A model generated the notes under the pieces. It was not told the DNA's origin. It ran no database searches and saw nothing but the letters and a program-made list of their open reading frames with translations. Both the position numbers and the translations under genes were made by a program. From Bacillota bacterium (GTDB lineage: Bacteria; Bacillota; Clostridia; Lachnospirales; Lachnospiraceae), in NCBI GenBank assembly GCA_023435895.1, contig JAEZLH010000034.1, positions 1-64,000 on the forward strand: DNA of 64,000 nucleotides, in the 5' to 3' direction. This document shows positions 55,101-62,800 of this stretch, one piece after another; within the stretch, counting starts at the first letter, position 1, and each line of letters starts with the position of its first letter.

Positions 55101-57871
55101 CATACATGCAAGAACCTGTTATAGGTGAGGTTAATTATACGCCTATTCAAAAGTGGTTTATGGAAAACGTCACGGTTGATAGAGAATATTTTAATCAAAC
55201 AGTTCTTCTTGAGAATAAAAAGGGTTATCAGTTGGAGGGGCTGGAAAAGGTAATGCAGGAATTGGTGAAACACCATGATGCATTAAGGATGTCCTATAGA
55301 ATAAAGGAAGACGAGCTTCTTCAAAAGAATGAGAATTATAATGAAGATCTAGTGTTGCTTGAATATAAGGATGTTACACAAATCAAAAATTATTTAGAAC
55401 ATATCTATAATGATTCAAATGAAATACAAAGTTCATTTAATCTTAACGATGGTCAAATGATGAAAGCGAAAGTGTATCACGCTGAAGATAGGGACTTCCT
55501 TTTTATTGCGATACATCACTTGGTTATTGATGGTATCTCCTGGCGTATTTTACTTGAAGATCTGACAACTGCATATGAAGCTGTAGTTTACGGAAGTGGT
55601 GAGTGCAGTCTGCCTAAGAAAACTTCTTCTTTTAAAGAATGGGCAAAAGCATTACATCAATATGCAAAATCCTATCAGGTAGAGCAAGAAATCGATTACT
55701 GGAGAAAGATGCTTCAACATGATTATATACCGTTATTGAAGGAAGAAATACCATATGGATTCGTCAGGGATGAAAAGAAATATGATATGGAAATTACGCT
55801 TGATGAATCAAAAGAGATTTTATATGAAATTAATAAGGCATATGGTACCAACACACAGGAAATAGTATTTTCTGCTTTTGCTAGGGCATTAATGAGAACC
55901 TTTGGTCAAAAAGATTATCTGATTGATCTGGAAAGCCACGGAAGAGAGGAAATAGATTCCCGTGTAAATGTTGTAAGAACAGTGGGCTGGTTTACGGTAC
56001 AATATCCGATTGGTATATTTCAAGATGAATTGCAAAATATCCGGGATGCAATAATTAATGTTAAGGAAAAGTTCAGAAGAGTACCAAAGAACGGAATAGG
56101 CTATGGTTTATTAAAGTATTTAAATAAGATAGATGATTTACCAGAAGCTAACTCAGATATTGTATTCAATTTCTTGGGTCAGGTAAGTAAAGGAAAGGAA
56201 TCTGATGAAATACAAGTAGTTGAGTTCAATTATGGAAAAACATGCTCTGAGAATCAGGCAAGGCATCATCTTATAGAGTTTGATGTAATCGTGGAGGATG
56301 ATATCCTGAAAACAAGCATTACATACAGCGGGGAGGTCATCCATGAAACTGTTATTTGCTCTATGGCAAATACATTTTTAGAAGAGCTTGGTACAATCAA
56401 ACATCATTGTAAAGAGCAAAGGGAGATGATAAAGACCCCAGCGGATTATCAAAATGGAGCAATCAGTATGGAAGAACTGCAGTCGGTATTAAAGAAGTAT
56501 GATAATAATGTAGAAAAAATATATGAATTAACACCAATGCAGAAGGGAATGGTATTTGATTACCGTATGAATCCCAAGGAAAGCACCTATTTTGAACAGA
56601 TTGTTTTAGAGCTGGAAGGTCAGGTTGATGAAAAACTTCTAGAAAAAAGTTTTCAAATTATTATTGATCGCAACGATGCATTAAGAACCTGCTATAACTA
56701 TGAAGAATGCTGTCAGCCCCAACAAATAGTATTAAAGAACTATACACTTAAAATTGAAGTGTTGGATATTACCAATATAAAAGAAAATCCAGAGAACTTC
56801 CTTCAAAAATTCTGTGCGGATGATATTACGAATGGTTTTTCCACTCTCGCCGAAGTGCCGATGAGAATGTACATATTAAAAGATAAAAATAGTATTAATC
56901 ATTTGGTGTGGAGCTTCCATCATATTATGATGGACGGATGGTGTATTGACTTAATATTGGAGGAGCTTATTGAAATTTATTCGGGAATGAGGAGAGGCAA
57001 CACAATCCAACTTCCTGAGGCACCTTCTTATTCCGAATATATTAATTGGATTAAGAGCAAAAATGAAAAGGCTGCATTCGCATATTGGAAAGAATACTTA
57101 AAAGGATATGAGGAGGTATGTCAAACAAAATTATCTGCAGCAGATGGGAAAAACGAGTTTAAAAGAGAAGAATGCAGATTTACAATTGATCATTCTTATA
57201 TTCAGGCTCTTACTAAAATTGCAGAGAACTCAAAAATCACAATGGCTACACTATTTCAGACCTTATGGGGTGTGCTGCTTGGCAAATATTCCGGTAAAAA
57301 TGAGATTGTTTATGGAGTTGTTGTGTCAGGCAGAAATCCAGAAATAAAAGATGTTGAAAGAGTGGTTGGATTATTTATTAATACCTTACCAATTAAAATT
57401 CAATTGTATTATGAAGCATCTTTCATTGATATCGCCAAACGAGTTCAAACCAATATGGAAAAGGGGAATGAGTATTCTTATCTTTCATTAGCCCAAATTC
57501 AATCCTTGAGTCAAATCAAAGGAGAGCTGTTCGACAATATGCTCAGTTTTGAAAATTATGCTAATTACAATAATTATCATAATCGTTTGGCGCAACAGGA
57601 AAAGCTTGGTTTCAAACTGAACAAAGTAACGGAGTTCGAACAGACCCACTTCAACTTAACCTTTATTATTGAGCCCAGGGAGCAGTGTTATGAAGTTAAT
57701 CTTATTTACAATAGTAATACCTGTGATAGGAAGCTTATTCATTCTGTAGAAGAATACCTGGTAAGAATTATGAAGCAGTTAATCGATAATAACCAAATTA
57801 ACTATGGTGATATAGCTCTCGGAGAGGAACAGGAAATTGATAGTTTATTGTATGATTTTATGATGCCATAA
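46085..57871 (+). CDS. Hybrid PKS-NRPS, MycA/ItuA-like
   Basis: This encodes 3928 aa. Domains in order: fatty acyl-AMP ligase (~1-575; FSSGSTGTPKGVEITHENL, WLPLTHNLGLI); ACP (~580-650, Ser604); ketosynthase (~660-1090; Cys836, His967, His1007); a relic linker without AT, ending STPTYVFEKSRCW; ACP (~1300-1370, Ser1325); PLP class III aminotransferase (~1540-1970, Lys1765); C (~1985-2420, HHIVADG 2094-2100); A (~2430-2920); PCP (Ser2965); E (~3020-3460, HHLVIDG 3144-3150, VGWFTVQYP); C of the kind that follows D-residues (~3470-3915, HHIMMDG 3612-3618). The A-domain pocket reads D-G-T-I-T-A-E-I-V-K, 8 of 10 as in a known Tyr code. It should make a beta-amino fatty acyl-D-Tyr intermediate and pass it to the second NRPS. 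Confidence 0.93.
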   Translation: MKKYTDLVTAFSDVSQKLEQGIVYINSPEEEYYESYNEAYMVSRKCLFGLQKIGMKKGDKLIFQLDAVDDFIHIFWACILGGIIPVPISVATSDENYLLLYNVWEKVENSHIVCNEQTIENFKRYIEKEHPGKSELVSKKFVDSEMIRAENSEGIIAKAEPSDITMIQFSSGSTGTPKGVEITHENLMLVVDGVVEKDNITDDEVLMNWLPLTHNLGLIVMHILPLVKGLKQYIMPKSLFVYNPVCYMNKISQHHPTITASPNFGFKYLASIAMKGGHSWDLSSIRIIWNGAEPIDAGACDTFSKVMEAYGLHSNVICPGYGMTEATVVITVLDNNKNFVSVNLDRSRINIGEKVEELSEVNDNTITFVEVGSALPACKVRICNDVNEVMGEYVIGHIQVCGKTVMSGYYKDAEATKEVFSQDGWLKTGDIGYLRDGNLVITGRAKELILINGQNYYPHDIDRLCEQVEGIKSGKVAACGVYNKNSKEDSIAVFIEDKLEEKEFAELSKKVKVYLNSHGIWNVDFVTLIDSIPKTDSGKIKRNELKKRFENDEFNFDHSKKEELVQLVHDTSPIENKLLRIFKVVADNGELDIEDSFFSAGLSSLQLIKIVELIKEEFNAPISITDLFAYSTILKLADYLYDLENTVVKSGKTDGMIEEENEQDVAIIGIDCRFPGANSAKEYWMNLKAGIDCIGEYPEDRKNDVKDYINVVAETFTEKDMVEGGYLDEISGFDYSFFKITPKEAQILNPCQRLFLQSAYKALEEAGYVTENGEDDKIGVYVGASKSIFDYERLTSLSIKDNHSDYAIGNLYSMISGRTSYTLDLKGPSITMDTACSSSLVAVHSAYKAILNGECNMAVAGGVKINLLPIKTKIGIEASDSRAKVFDDSSDGTGCGEGVGVIILKSLKQAKKDHDNIYAVIKGSAINQDGKTAGITAPNSLSQTELLCDAWENAKIDPASLSYIETHGTGTKLGDPIEIDGICKAFARYTDKKEFCRVGSVKANIGHLFEAAGIAGVIKVALMEKYGMIPPLVHFKKLNHRINMMDSPLSIADKLQKVAVKGSDFRCGISSFGFSGTNCHVVLEGYQSKELCEEKKSNILTLSAKTKDSLMKLVESYINFLQEDGALVPVENICYMTTSRRKHYNYRLAIVIRNREELLNKLNTFLVNGKEDVNDLIYYGVHKVVNDESFDPKDFEISRNERAKLGQEVQQKIFDFENEEKMEEYFAQLADYYVKGAPISWSKIYSDEVYSKVSTPTYVFEKSRCWMDYTGENSMEEIGINEKYEKYENTDVLTNKIISLVCSVSGLKEQEVDIYEQFIGMGIDSMGLMQLKNSIRNIYKIDIPVNELFQGLSSVAKLTEYLGQNITMEEHKYDKKEYEKEIAVASTEVRQEEKYNNVTFKSNLIANEEVKTIMEGQLEVMKLQLQLLGNVTPERSNRDDVNNLGNTQKESVIPEYKSKASTGNSSKIITYRPYHKINFHKNENMSGNQVGYLEQLIEDFCNKTAGSKNNIQNYRKVYANNRNVAGFRPVLKEMVYQLVSPRAKGSKIWDVDGNEYIDLTMGFGVNLFGHNPKFVTDALGQQLDEGFSLGPMSHLAGSVADKICKMTGVDRVAFYNSGTEANMVALRIARAVTSRDKVVIFAGSYHGTFDGVLGVQGIEETDTLTMAPGVLQNMVKDLYVLDYGTEASLSFIQEHMDEIAAVMVEPVQSRRPDFRPVEFIHKLRDITEQGGTALIFDEVITGFRICNGGAQEWYGIKADIVTYGKIVGGGMPIGIVSGKSRFLDSIDGGYWSFGDQSCPPNEEIRTFVAGTFCHHPLAMAATDAVLTKLAEGNAQDSVNQRTEKFVNDMNRFFENEEVPIEVVNYGSLFRFVLHGDFELFYYILVTKGVYVWEGRNCFFSTEHTEFDIERLKKAIFETIYEMKENEFIAPVKKKAINNTDRLSSAQKESFHGIAKSSDDSLISNAHEFYPVSSSQKEIFISALLDPLSTKYNINGAILIDEDVDGAKLCEAIRQIEERHDILRSSFFMQGEDIYQRVNEVKAVEITEFKAESLKEAEELVHDFIQPFYLEEGYLFRVLMIRLSASQVILFCDMHHIVADGTSSMIFLDELLQIYHGAQLKPLKITYKDYSVHMNQMLLTEQYNQQKEYWLKEYRNPVTKLRLPFCKKDVDAAELHSSNTVFVYTDEELSEKIAKVAEMHSCTVFIVMLAAYQLLISRYTNTDDVILAVPFDGRGMAETDELIGMFVNTLYIRNEISGDQLIHDYLETVKCKVIGAMKNQDYSAEKLINEIHLERDGKWNALTHYLFSMQRNIDEIISLYGKQYKAFDTKVKGVDFDIAFSYMTDKNRIKFIIDYDRGLYEEKDILVFAERYMNVLNNLIVNQEKTIRDIGLLSKAEETQILNNFCRKATEFEDAVIKDLFESQAAVTPYATAITYRRIVRNKKFIDENMSYQELNEDANRLARILQQENIGEGDSVGIIFGNSIDLLIAVLAIFKVGAAYLPLHPEFPAERMKYMMELTKTKYILTHQTELAQTCIHELQDICDFKAIDVKKLEQIGDGSNLNLQVAGNSIAYTIFTSGTTGNPKGVQITHQSIGKTIAWRRNEYNFNKEDNILQLFSYAFDGFLTSALTPIISGSRLVLLDQEHIKDPLSIIDVIKEKKVSHFIVVPTLFSALLSVARKEELESLRIVTLAGERVTGQLIIDCKRLNPNIELVNEYGPTENTIVATIKHDLCENEKITIGKAVCGSAIFIVDKYMNLQPVGLEGEICISGERLAKGYLQDKENTISKFIPNPFMNGDIVYRTGDIGKWTEEGDIDFIGRDDSQIKIRGYRVELSEIENRILEYKEITNCAVLASMMKEDKYELFAYYVADREVTSGEIKQYLKQYLPNYMIPAFMVQIDKIFYTTIGKVDRKKLLDLNIKFNNELIGEFPKTQNESFLSSVWKKVLGMESVYVDQNFFEIGGDSIKAIQVVALCRQQGVELYTSDIMQKQTIRDIALCMKRIDMTYMQEPVIGEVNYTPIQKWFMENVTVDREYFNQTVLLENKKGYQLEGLEKVMQELVKHHDALRMSYRIKEDELLQKNENYNEDLVLLEYKDVTQIKNYLEHIYNDSNEIQSSFNLNDGQMMKAKVYHAEDRDFLFIAIHHLVIDGISWRILLEDLTTAYEAVVYGSGECSLPKKTSSFKEWAKALHQYAKSYQVEQEIDYWRKMLQHDYIPLLKEEIPYGFVRDEKKYDMEITLDESKEILYEINKAYGTNTQEIVFSAFARALMRTFGQKDYLIDLESHGREEIDSRVNVVRTVGWFTVQYPIGIFQDELQNIRDAIINVKEKFRRVPKNGIGYGLLKYLNKIDDLPEANSDIVFNFLGQVSKGKESDEIQVVEFNYGKTCSENQARHHLIEFDVIVEDDILKTSITYSGEVIHETVICSMANTFLEELGTIKHHCKEQREMIKTPADYQNGAISMEELQSVLKKYDNNVEKIYELTPMQKGMVFDYRMNPKESTYFEQIVLELEGQVDEKLLEKSFQIIIDRNDALRTCYNYEECCQPQQIVLKNYTLKIEVLDITNIKENPENFLQKFCADDITNGFSTLAEVPMRMYILKDKNSINHLVWSFHHIMMDGWCIDLILEELIEIYSGMRRGNTIQLPEAPSYSEYINWIKSKNEKAAFAYWKEYLKGYEEVCQTKLSAADGKNEFKREECRFTIDHSYIQALTKIAENSKITMATLFQTLWGVLLGKYSGKNEIVYGVVVSGRNPEIKDVERVVGLFINTLPIKIQLYYEASFIDIAKRVQTNMEKGNEYSYLSLAQIQSLSQIKGELFDNMLSFENYANYNNYHNRLAQQEKLGFKLNKVTEFEQTHFNLTFIIEPREQCYEVNLIYNSNTCDRKLIHSVEEYLVRIMKQLIDNNQINYGDIALGEEQEIDSLLYDFMMP

Positions 57872-57923
57872 AAGAGGGGTCACAATGAGGGCTGAGGAAT
57901 TGAAATATGGAGGGATGAATTAA

Positions 57924-59786
57924 ATGTGTGGTATATGTGGGATGTTTGATATGCAGAATAAGAATCGAATTGATATTGGTATTCTTAAGAGTATGAATAA
58001 TAAATTAATACATCGCGGCCCTGATGCAGCAGCAGAAAGAATTGAAGAGAATCTTGGGGTAGGCTTTAATCGGCTAAGCATTATTGATATAAATAACGGC
58101 ATGCAACCAATATTTAATGAGGATCACTCTATGTTTGTAATTTGCAACGGTGAAATATACAACTATAAAGAGTTGACAAAGGATTTGGAGCGAAAAGGGC
58201 ATCATCAAAGAACCAAAAGTGATTGCGAATGCATAATACATCTTTATGAAGAATATGGAGTGGATTTTATAGAATCGCTGAATGGCCAGTTTTCCTTTTT
58301 TATATATGATAAAAGGAAGAATGTAGTGGTATGTGCAAGGGACCATGTAGGAATCGCCCCCTTTTTTTACACGATTGTAAACGGCATGTTTATTTTTGCA
58401 TCAGAAATTAAAGCAATTATAGAACATCCGGCAGTTCTAAGAAAATTAGATTTAACAGGCTTAGATCAGGTTATGACTTTACCGGGATTAGTCAGTCCGC
58501 GAACTATGTTTCAAGGAATATCAAGCCTGAAACCCGGACATCGAATTGTCATCACGGATTATACGAATATGAGAATTGAAGAGTATTGGGACTTGAAGTA
58601 TCCGGAAGTTGGTGAAATGGAGTACCAGGAAGAGGAAGATTATTATATTGAAAAGCTTGATGAACTGATATCAAATGCTGTGAGGTATAGGTTGCAGGCT
58701 GATGTACCGGTTGGCTTCTATGTTAGTGGTGGGTTAGATTCGTCAGTCATTGCGGGAAAGATTAAGCAGCTTAATATGGATAATAAGCAATCATTTTCTA
58801 TCGACTTTCCGGATAAAGACATTTCAGAAGGCATATACCAAAGATTAATGGTAAGCGGCATGAATACAATCCATAATGAGTATAAGCTTGGTTTAAAGGA
58901 TATGATAAATGGATTGCAAAGGGTAATTTACCATGCAGAGTGTTCATTAAAAGAATCCTATAACACAGCAACCATGAAACTAGCTGAAATGGCTCATGGC
59001 AAAGGAATTAAAGTTGTTTTGACCGGAGAAGGAGCTGATGAATTATTCGGAGGTTATGTGGGCTATCGGTTTGATAAGTTAAATCAAATGATGCCCAGAC
59101 AGAAGGTAGCGAATTTAGAGATGGAAGAATTTTGGAGAGATAAGGTGTGGGGGGATTCTGATTTCTTATATGAAAAAAATTTCTATTCTTATGAAGCTGT
59201 TAAGAGAGAATTATATTCAAATGCAGTGAATGAAGCTTTCGAAGAGATTAATTGTCTTAATCATTTTATCATTGATAAAAATAAGATAAAGAATATTGAT
59301 CTTTTACATAAAAGGTCATATATAGATTTTAAACTTCGTATGGCGGATCATTTGTTGGGAGATCATGGTGACAGAATGGCTTTTTCGCATTCTGTAGAAG
59401 CAAGGTTTCCATTTCTCGATAAAGATGTTGTTGCGTTTGCTACTAAAATACCACCCTCCATAAAGCTCAAGGATTTTGATGAAAAGTATATATTAAAAAG
59501 GGCATCAAGACAATATGTACCGAAAGAGATTATTAAGAGAGCTAAGTTTGCTTTTACAGCACCGGGCAGTTCTGAAATTTTAAAAACCAATCGTGAATTG
59601 ATAGATGATCTACTTTCCTATGAGAGAATTAAAAAGCAAGGTGTATTTAACCCAGACAAAGTTGAGCAATTGAAAAAATTATATTTGCACCCGGATTTTA
59701 AACTCAATGTGCCATATGATAATGATTACCTAATGATTGTATTAACAACAGAAATGTTGATAGAAGCATATAAAATAGCTGGTTAA
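57924..59786 (+). CDS. asnB: Glutamine-hydrolysing asparagine synthase
   Basis: This encodes 620 aa from ATG with GGAGG upstream. Cys2 (MCGICGMFD) is the glutaminase nucleophile, with RGPDAA and CNGEIYNY in the same domain. The synthetase domain has the ATP loop YVSGGLDSSVIAGK (~268-281) and TGEGADELFGGY. Both domains look complete. It either supplies Asn for later NRPS modules or amidates a carboxylate on the product. It sits between two synthetase genes with short gaps (52 and 16 nt), so it belongs to the operon. Confidence 0.9.
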   Translation: MCGICGMFDMQNKNRIDIGILKSMNNKLIHRGPDAAAERIEENLGVGFNRLSIIDINNGMQPIFNEDHSMFVICNGEIYNYKELTKDLERKGHHQRTKSDCECIIHLYEEYGVDFIESLNGQFSFFIYDKRKNVVVCARDHVGIAPFFYTIVNGMFIFASEIKAIIEHPAVLRKLDLTGLDQVMTLPGLVSPRTMFQGISSLKPGHRIVITDYTNMRIEEYWDLKYPEVGEMEYQEEEDYYIEKLDELISNAVRYRLQADVPVGFYVSGGLDSSVIAGKIKQLNMDNKQSFSIDFPDKDISEGIYQRLMVSGMNTIHNEYKLGLKDMINGLQRVIYHAECSLKESYNTATMKLAEMAHGKGIKVVLTGEGADELFGGYVGYRFDKLNQMMPRQKVANLEMEEFWRDKVWGDSDFLYEKNFYSYEAVKRELYSNAVNEAFEEINCLNHFIIDKNKIKNIDLLHKRSYIDFKLRMADHLLGDHGDRMAFSHSVEARFPFLDKDVVAFATKIPPSIKLKDFDEKYILKRASRQYVPKEIIKRAKFAFTAPGSSEILKTNRELIDDLLSYERIKKQGVFNPDKVEQLKKLYLHPDFKLNVPYDNDYLMIVLTTEMLIEAYKIAG

Positions 59787-59802
59787 AAAAGGAGGGGAGA
59801 AT

Positions 59803-62800
59803 ATGGACGAAAAATTGATATTTCAACAAAGTATGTATGAAAGTTTGCATGAATTTTATAGTAGAAGAGCAATTAGCTATGCAGGTAAAGAGTATTCATA
59901 TGAAGAAGTAGATAAACGTTCTGAACAGATATTAGACATGTTGAGAGGTAAGGGACTGAAGAAGTCGGATCAGGTTATTCTCTTTATGGAAGATAGAGCT
60001 GACTTGCTGATATCAATAATAGCTTGTTTAAAAGGAGCTTATATTTTTATACCTTTTGATACCGATTATTCTGTTCAAAGGTTGGCGAATATGTATAACG
60101 CAATAGATGGAAAATTGATTCTATCTGATAAAGCAAATTATAGCAGAATTAAGGACATCATAGGAAGGACACCTGAATATAATCAGCTGTTACTCCTGGA
60201 GGATATTATATGGAAGAACGATGAATTAAAAAAATCGGAATATAATGAAGCATTATATACACCTGACGACCCTATCTATATATTCTATACATCCGGGTCA
60301 ACGGGGAAGCCAAAAGCCATAATTGGAAGGAACAAATCACTATTACACTTCATTAACTGGGAGATAGAAACATTTCCTGGCTGGAAGAATGCAGTGGTCA
60401 GCCAGCTTACAACCCCTTGTCATGATCCGATTCTAAGAGATTTGTTCGTTGCATTGTTCAGTGGCGGAACGGTGGCAATTCCTAGAAATAAAGAAGTAAT
60501 ATTAAATATGGACAAACTGGTAAAATGGATTGATACCATGAAAGTGACCCATATACATTGTACACCAAGTTTATTCAAAGCCATGGTTGAAAACAAATTA
60601 TCAGAGGATACCTTCAAAGAATTAAGATATATCCTCATGGCTGGTGAAAAACTAAATAGGAAGGCTCTAAAAGAATGGTATGGGATATTTCAAGACAGAG
60701 TAACCTTGGTAAATATGTATGGTTCTACAGAGACTACAATGATTAAAACCTATTATATTATTGGAATGAAGGATATTGAGAAAGAAAGCATTCCAATTGG
60801 CAAGCCTATGAAGGGTGCAAAAACCATTATTTTAGATGAGCATAAAAAAGTATGTCCCAAAGGTATCATTGGTGAAATCTATATCAGAACCCCCTACCGT
60901 TCCTTAGGATACTATAATCAGTCATTAAATGAGGAATGTTTTATCGTAAATCCTTTTTCTGATTCATCAACGGACATTCTTTATAAAACAGGCGATCTTG
61001 GGAAAATCTTGGAGGATGGAAATATTCAGTTCCATGGCAGAATTGACAGACAGGTTAAAATCAGAGGAATCCGTGTAGAGTTAGGTGAAGTAGAGAAATA
61101 TATATCATTGTTTGATGGTGTAAAAGAAGCCTGCGTTGTGATGAAGCAAGTGCAGAATGCAGATAAAATAATGGTTGCATTTTATACAGCAGAGGGAAAG
61201 ATTGATCAGGAAGAATTGAAAAAGTTTCTGAATGAAAGAATGAGCGATAATATTATTCCCGTATCCTATATTCATTTGGTTGAAATTCCACTGCTTTCCA
61301 ATGGAAAGACAAATTATAAGGCCTTGGAAGAATATCGAATCGAGTTAGTAAATGACATTAAAAAGCCAAGGAATGCTATTGAAGAAAAAATGGCGGATAT
61401 CTGGAAAGACATTCTGGGAATTGAGGAAGTTGGAATAAATCAGAACTTCTTACACATAGGGGGTCATTCATTAAATATTATGACGATGATTGCAAAAATC
61501 AGCAGGGAGTTCAATGTGGAATTATCTTTATCTGATATTTTTGCAAACGCAACCATAGAACATTTGGCACATATTATCGCAGAAAGTGGACAAGTTGTCG
61601 TGGGTGAGAAAATCGTTCCTATGAATCATATTAAAATATTTCCACTTTCTGACACACAAAAAAGAATGTATGCAATATGGAGAACCAATGTAGATTCTAC
61701 CGTATATAATATGCCGGCAGCATATTGGGTGAAGGGTGATATTGATAAGGAAAAGCTGGAAAAAGCGATTGGTAAGGTTATAAGAGAACATAAAGCATTT
61801 CAGGTAAGATTTATTCAGGTAAATGATAAAGTTCAGCAGGAATTAGTAGATAATATCTCTTTTGCATTGGAAACAGCGGACATTGAAGAAAATGATGTTG
61901 AAGCTTTTATCCATAGATTTATCAGACCCTTTAATCTGGAAAGTACTCCTTTGATTCGTGGAGCATTGGTAAGAGCTGGAGAGCAATATTTATTTATCAT
62001 AGATATTCATCATATTATTGGGGATGCATTATCCATGGAAATCATGATTAAGCAGATTGTTGACGAGTATTCAGGGATTGAAATGAGTAAGGTTAATTAC
62101 CAATATACTGATTATTGTAACTGGAATACCAGATATCATGAGAGTAATGCATATAAGAAACAAGAGGAATTTTGGCTGGATTTATTTAAGGATACACCAC
62201 CTATTTTAAATATTAAAACAGATTATGAAAGAAGTCATGGCAATGATAATAAAGGAAAATTACTTTATTTTGATATGAAACTGGAATTAATGGATAAAGT
62301 ATATGATTATGCTGCAAAGAATTATATAACTCCTAATTTACTGTTCTTTGCGGTCTATGTTTTATTATTGTATCGCTATTCAGGACAAAATGATATTACG
62401 GTAGGTACTATTGTAGCAGGTAGAACAAGGCATGAGGAAAGCGATATTATTGGACCGTTTATTAATACATTGGCACTTCGAAACAAATTTAATAAAAAGA
62501 TAAGCTTTCATTCTTTCTTGCAGCTTATCAAAAATAATACAATTGAAGCTTATGAAAATCAAGAATATGCATTTAACCAATTGGTTGAATGCTTGAAGAT
62601 ACCACACGAGGCAGGAAGAAATCCTCTGTTTGATTATGTGTATGATTTTCAGAATGAAAATAAGCAGCAGTTTAAGCTTAAAGAGCTTGAATTTACACCA
62701 ATTAAATTAAAAACCGACAATGCAAGATTTGATTTTTGTTTACATATTACTGAGCTCAATCGAGTTTTTTCATGTGGTATCGAATATAAAACAGGATTAT

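Noticed and set aside
55130..56440. The fourth HHxxxDG domain as an ordinary condensation domain
   Set aside because: It has epimerase signatures (LESHGREE, VGWFTVQYP, NFLGQ) and lies directly after the PCP and before another C domain.
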